Source: Streptomyces sp. CB00455
GTDB lineage: Bacteria > Actinomycetota > Actinomycetes > Streptomycetales > Streptomycetaceae
Assembly: GCF_001905445.1 (NCBI RefSeq)
Contig: NZ_LIVQ01000002.1
Coordinates: forward strand, 1,043,930-1,107,929
DNA length: 64,000 nucleotides
Direction of reading: 5' to 3'
The notes beneath the pieces are model-generated. The model ran no database searches. It saw nothing but the letters and a program-made list of their open reading frames with translations, and was not told where the DNA came from. Both the position numbers and the translations under genes were made by a program. This document shows positions 62,035 through 64,000 of the stretch, one piece after another (the stretch's first letter is position 1; the number at the start of each line of letters is the position of its first letter).

Positions 62035-63199
62035 GCCGGACACCGTATCGGGCCACGTCGGAGCCGAACGAGCGGGCGTGGAAGAGGGTCACCAGGACCA
62101 GCACCATCGGCACCAGCATCGCGCCCCGGTAGCTCCACGCGTCACCGATCCCACCGACGAGCGGGGACCCGATCAGGAAACCGACATAGTTGAAGATGTT
62201 GAGCCGCGCCACGGCCGTGTCGGACGCCCCCGGGAAGAGCCGCCCGGCCGCGGCGAAGGTCTGCGGGACGATCACGCACAGCCCGATGCCCAGCAGCGTG
62301 AAGCCCAGCATGCCGACCCACGGCCCCGGCGCGGCCGCCACGACGGCGAACCCGCAGGCCGCGACCACCGTCCCGCCCCGCACCACCGCCGCGGCCCCCA
62401 AGCGCCGCACGCCCAGGTCCCCGACGGCCCGCCCGACCAGCGTGGTCACCATGTAGACGTTGTACGGAACCGTCGCCAGCTGCTCCGAGCTTCCCAGCAC
62501 GTCCTGGAGGTACTTGGCACTCCAGTTCGCCACCGTCGAATCGCCGATGTACGCGCAGGCCATCACCAGGCAGAGCGGCAGCAGCAGCTTCCCGCCCCTC
62601 GCGGGCCACCCCTGGGCCGCGTCGAGCGCCCCGGGCGCCCCGTCCGCGTAGCGCCGGGACGCCAGCAGGACCAGCGCCAAGAGCACGGCCACGGCCGGCA
62701 GGTAACTCACGAACAGGTCCAGGTGCCAGTGCGCCCCCGCCCACGCGGCCGATGCACCCAGGATCCCGCCGAAACTGTAGGCGGCGTGGAAGCCCAACAT
62801 GATGCTGCGCCCGTACGCCCGCTGCAGACTGACCCCGAGCATGTTCATCGAGGCGTCCAGCGCCCCCACCGACAGGCCGAACGCCCCCAGGGCGACGGCC
62901 ACGTGCCACAGCTGATCGCCGGCCCCCACCCCGAGCAGGGACAACAGCACCAGGGGCTGCGCCCACCGCAGTACACAACCGGGCGCCACCCGCTTCACCA
63001 GATGCTCGGTGGCGACGCTCGACACCCCGGCGAGGATCGGCACGGCGGCCAGGAAGACGGGCAGCAGCCCGTCGGATATCTCGTACCGGTCCTGGATGGC
63101 CGGGATCCGGGTCACGAGCAGGGCGAAGGTGACACCCTGCGCGAAGAAGGCGAATCCCAGGGCGCTGCGCCCGCGCCGCAGCCGCGCATCAACCGTCAT
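61985..63199 (-). CDS. Major facilitator superfamily transporter
   Basis: 404 aa, twelve helices. AFFAQGVTFALLVTRIPAIQ at helix 1 and VGRAVGDLGVRRLG at the central loop are MFS patterns; the protein is close to the YbjJ/FucP-like sugar or drug transporters. ATG at 63199. Its last 17 codons overlap the start of acuC by about 50 bases in another frame. Substrate unknown. Confidence 0.88.
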   Translation of the reverse strand: MTVDARLRRGRSALGFAFFAQGVTFALLVTRIPAIQDRYEISDGLLPVFLAAVPILAGVSSVATEHLVKRVAPGCVLRWAQPLVLLSLLGVGAGDQLWHVAVALGAFGLSVGALDASMNMLGVSLQRAYGRSIMLGFHAAYSFGGILGASAAWAGAHWHLDLFVSYLPAVAVLLALVLLASRRYADGAPGALDAAQGWPARGGKLLLPLCLVMACAYIGDSTVANWSAKYLQDVLGSSEQLATVPYNVYMVTTLVGRAVGDLGVRRLGAAAVVRGGTVVAACGFAVVAAAPGPWVGMLGFTLLGIGLCVIVPQTFAAAGRLFPGASDTAVARLNIFNYVGFLIGSPLVGGIGDAWSYRGAMLVPMVLVLVTLFHARSFGSDVARYGVRHERPRVVDVGRGGNEV

Positions 63200-63242
63200 G
63201 GCGGCTCAGCGTAGGCCCAGGGGCTACCCGTGGGTAGAGCGA

Positions 63243-63896
63243 TCACACGGGCAGTTGCAGGAGCCCCGGCAGCTGCTTCATGTCACCGAAGTACGCGGTG
63301 GCGGCGCCCAGCCGCTCGGCCGGGACCATCGAGGTGAAGGCGAACACGTCCATGCCGGCGGCCAGTGCCGCCCGCACCCCGAGCGGGCTGTCCTCGACGA
63401 CGACACAGCGGGAGGGCTCCACGCCCATCGACCGGGCCGCGTGCAGGAACAGATCGGGATCCGGCTTCCCCTTGCCCACGTCCTGCGCGCTGAAGATCCA
63501 CTCTTCTTCGAACCATCCGTCGAGCTTCGCCGCGCGGTGCCCGACGCGGATCCGCTCGTGGCTGCCGGAGGACGCCAGGCAGTACCCGACCCCCTGGGCG
63601 GTCAGCGCCCCGAGCACTTCCTCCACACCCGGCACGGGCCGCAGCTCGCGCTCGAACGCGGCGAAGGTCCGTGTGTGCAGCTCCTCGTCGAAGTCACCCG
63701 GCAGCTGCGCCCCGGTCCGTTCGAGGATGAGGTCGTGCACGCGGTGCACCGCGGCGCCCATGTAGTCGCGGAGCGAGTCCTCGTACGAGGTCGGGTGCCC
63801 CAGTTCGCTCAGATACCCGGCGAGGATGCTGTTGGCGAGCGGCTCACTGTCCACCAGCACGCCGTCGTTGTCGAAGATGACGAGGTCGTAGCGCAT
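63243..63896 (-). CDS. HAD-IA family phosphatase (beta-phosphoglucomutase-like)
   Basis: 217 aa. Motif I VIFDNDGVLVDSEP (an Asn replaces the usual Phe/Leu between the two Asp), motif II LASSGSHERI, motif III KGKPDPDLFLHAA and motif IV VVVEDSPLGVRAA. Expected to hydrolyse a sugar phosphate or similar. ATG at 63896. The end of the window (63980-64000) shows AAAAGCCCCGC, the start of a possible terminator for the next gene. Confidence 0.9.
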   Translation of the reverse strand: MRYDLVIFDNDGVLVDSEPLANSILAGYLSELGHPTSYEDSLRDYMGAAVHRVHDLILERTGAQLPGDFDEELHTRTFAAFERELRPVPGVEEVLGALTAQGVGYCLASSGSHERIRVGHRAAKLDGWFEEEWIFSAQDVGKGKPDPDLFLHAARSMGVEPSRCVVVEDSPLGVRAALAAGMDVFAFTSMVPAERLGAATAYFGDMKQLPGLLQLPV

Positions 63897-64000
63897 GACC
63901 CAACCCTACGAGCCGCCGGCCCGGAACCCGCCCGAGCCCATGCCGGGCATCCGACGGATTCTGGCACCGCAATCCGGCCCTGAACGCAGAAAAGCCCCGC

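Overview
The window is chromosomal DNA from a high-GC actinomycete, almost certainly a sporulating Streptomyces or close relative. The evidence is strong G/C bias at third codon positions, many GTG/TTG starts, the futalosine menaquinone genes, a rex-hemA-hemC-hemD operon, and the developmental pair bldN-rsbN followed by a bS22/AURKAIP1 ribosomal gene and a BldC-like regulator. No tRNA, rRNA, CRISPR array, transposase or integrase was recognised.

Layout. 0-1.7 kb: 5' part of a DAACS-family symporter behind a poly-cysteine leader peptide, a DUF4229 membrane protein and a GNAT acetyltransferase. 1.8-7.9 kb: menaquinone genes mqnE, an Lrp/AsnC regulator, UbiX-, UbiA- and UbiD-type enzymes, an unknown coupled ORF, and a PLD-N membrane protein. 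8-9 kb: divergent cupin/MarR pair around a 46-bp symmetric operator. 9-14.7 kb: System II cytochrome c maturation (ccsB, resB, ccdA, resA) and a NodB-like lipoprotein. 14.9-17.6 kb: histidine phosphatase, hemL and a conserved hypothetical gene. 17.7-23.5 kb: a dehydrogenase remnant, Mut7-C protein, FAD monooxygenase, YnfA, SDR and RtcB. 23.7-30.8 kb: two DUF3558-type lipoproteins, a DUF2637 protein, class I lysS and argS. 30.9-33.4 kb: DUF3995 / ECF sigma / SRPBCC operon and a VOC protein.

33.4-46.4 kb is accessory. One arm (minus) carries an ATPase-fold protein, a two-helix membrane protein and an NB-ARC/TPR NLR-like protein. The membrane protein (C-terminus) and the NLR (N-terminus) share a short repeated motif, as in amyloid-signalling NLR/effector pairs. 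The divergent arm (plus) is a tightly coupled XRE / DUF397 / dioxygenase / dioxygenase operon; the last two look like tandem AlkB-type 2OG-Fe(II) dioxygenases. Then come a TetR-controlled ABC exporter, a DUF1876 protein, and a polymorphic-toxin locus: an RNase A-like toxin, two paralogous immunity candidates, a truncated orphan toxin C-terminus and a CdiI-like immunity protein.

46.4-52.8 kb returns to core genes: hemB, then rex-hemA-hemC-cobA/hemD in one chain of 4-bp overlaps behind a near-perfect Rex operator. With hemL at 15.6-16.9 kb, most early tetrapyrrole synthesis is in the window, beside cytochrome c assembly and menaquinone synthesis, so the core theme is respiration and redox. 53-64 kb: glutaredoxin, HAD phosphatase, bldN, rsbN (frameshifted here), acyltransferase, epimerase, bS22, a BldC-like regulator, a phosphatase-like protein, acuC, an MFS transporter and a HAD phosphatase.

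All function calls come from reading the sequence and remembered family features; no database search was run.
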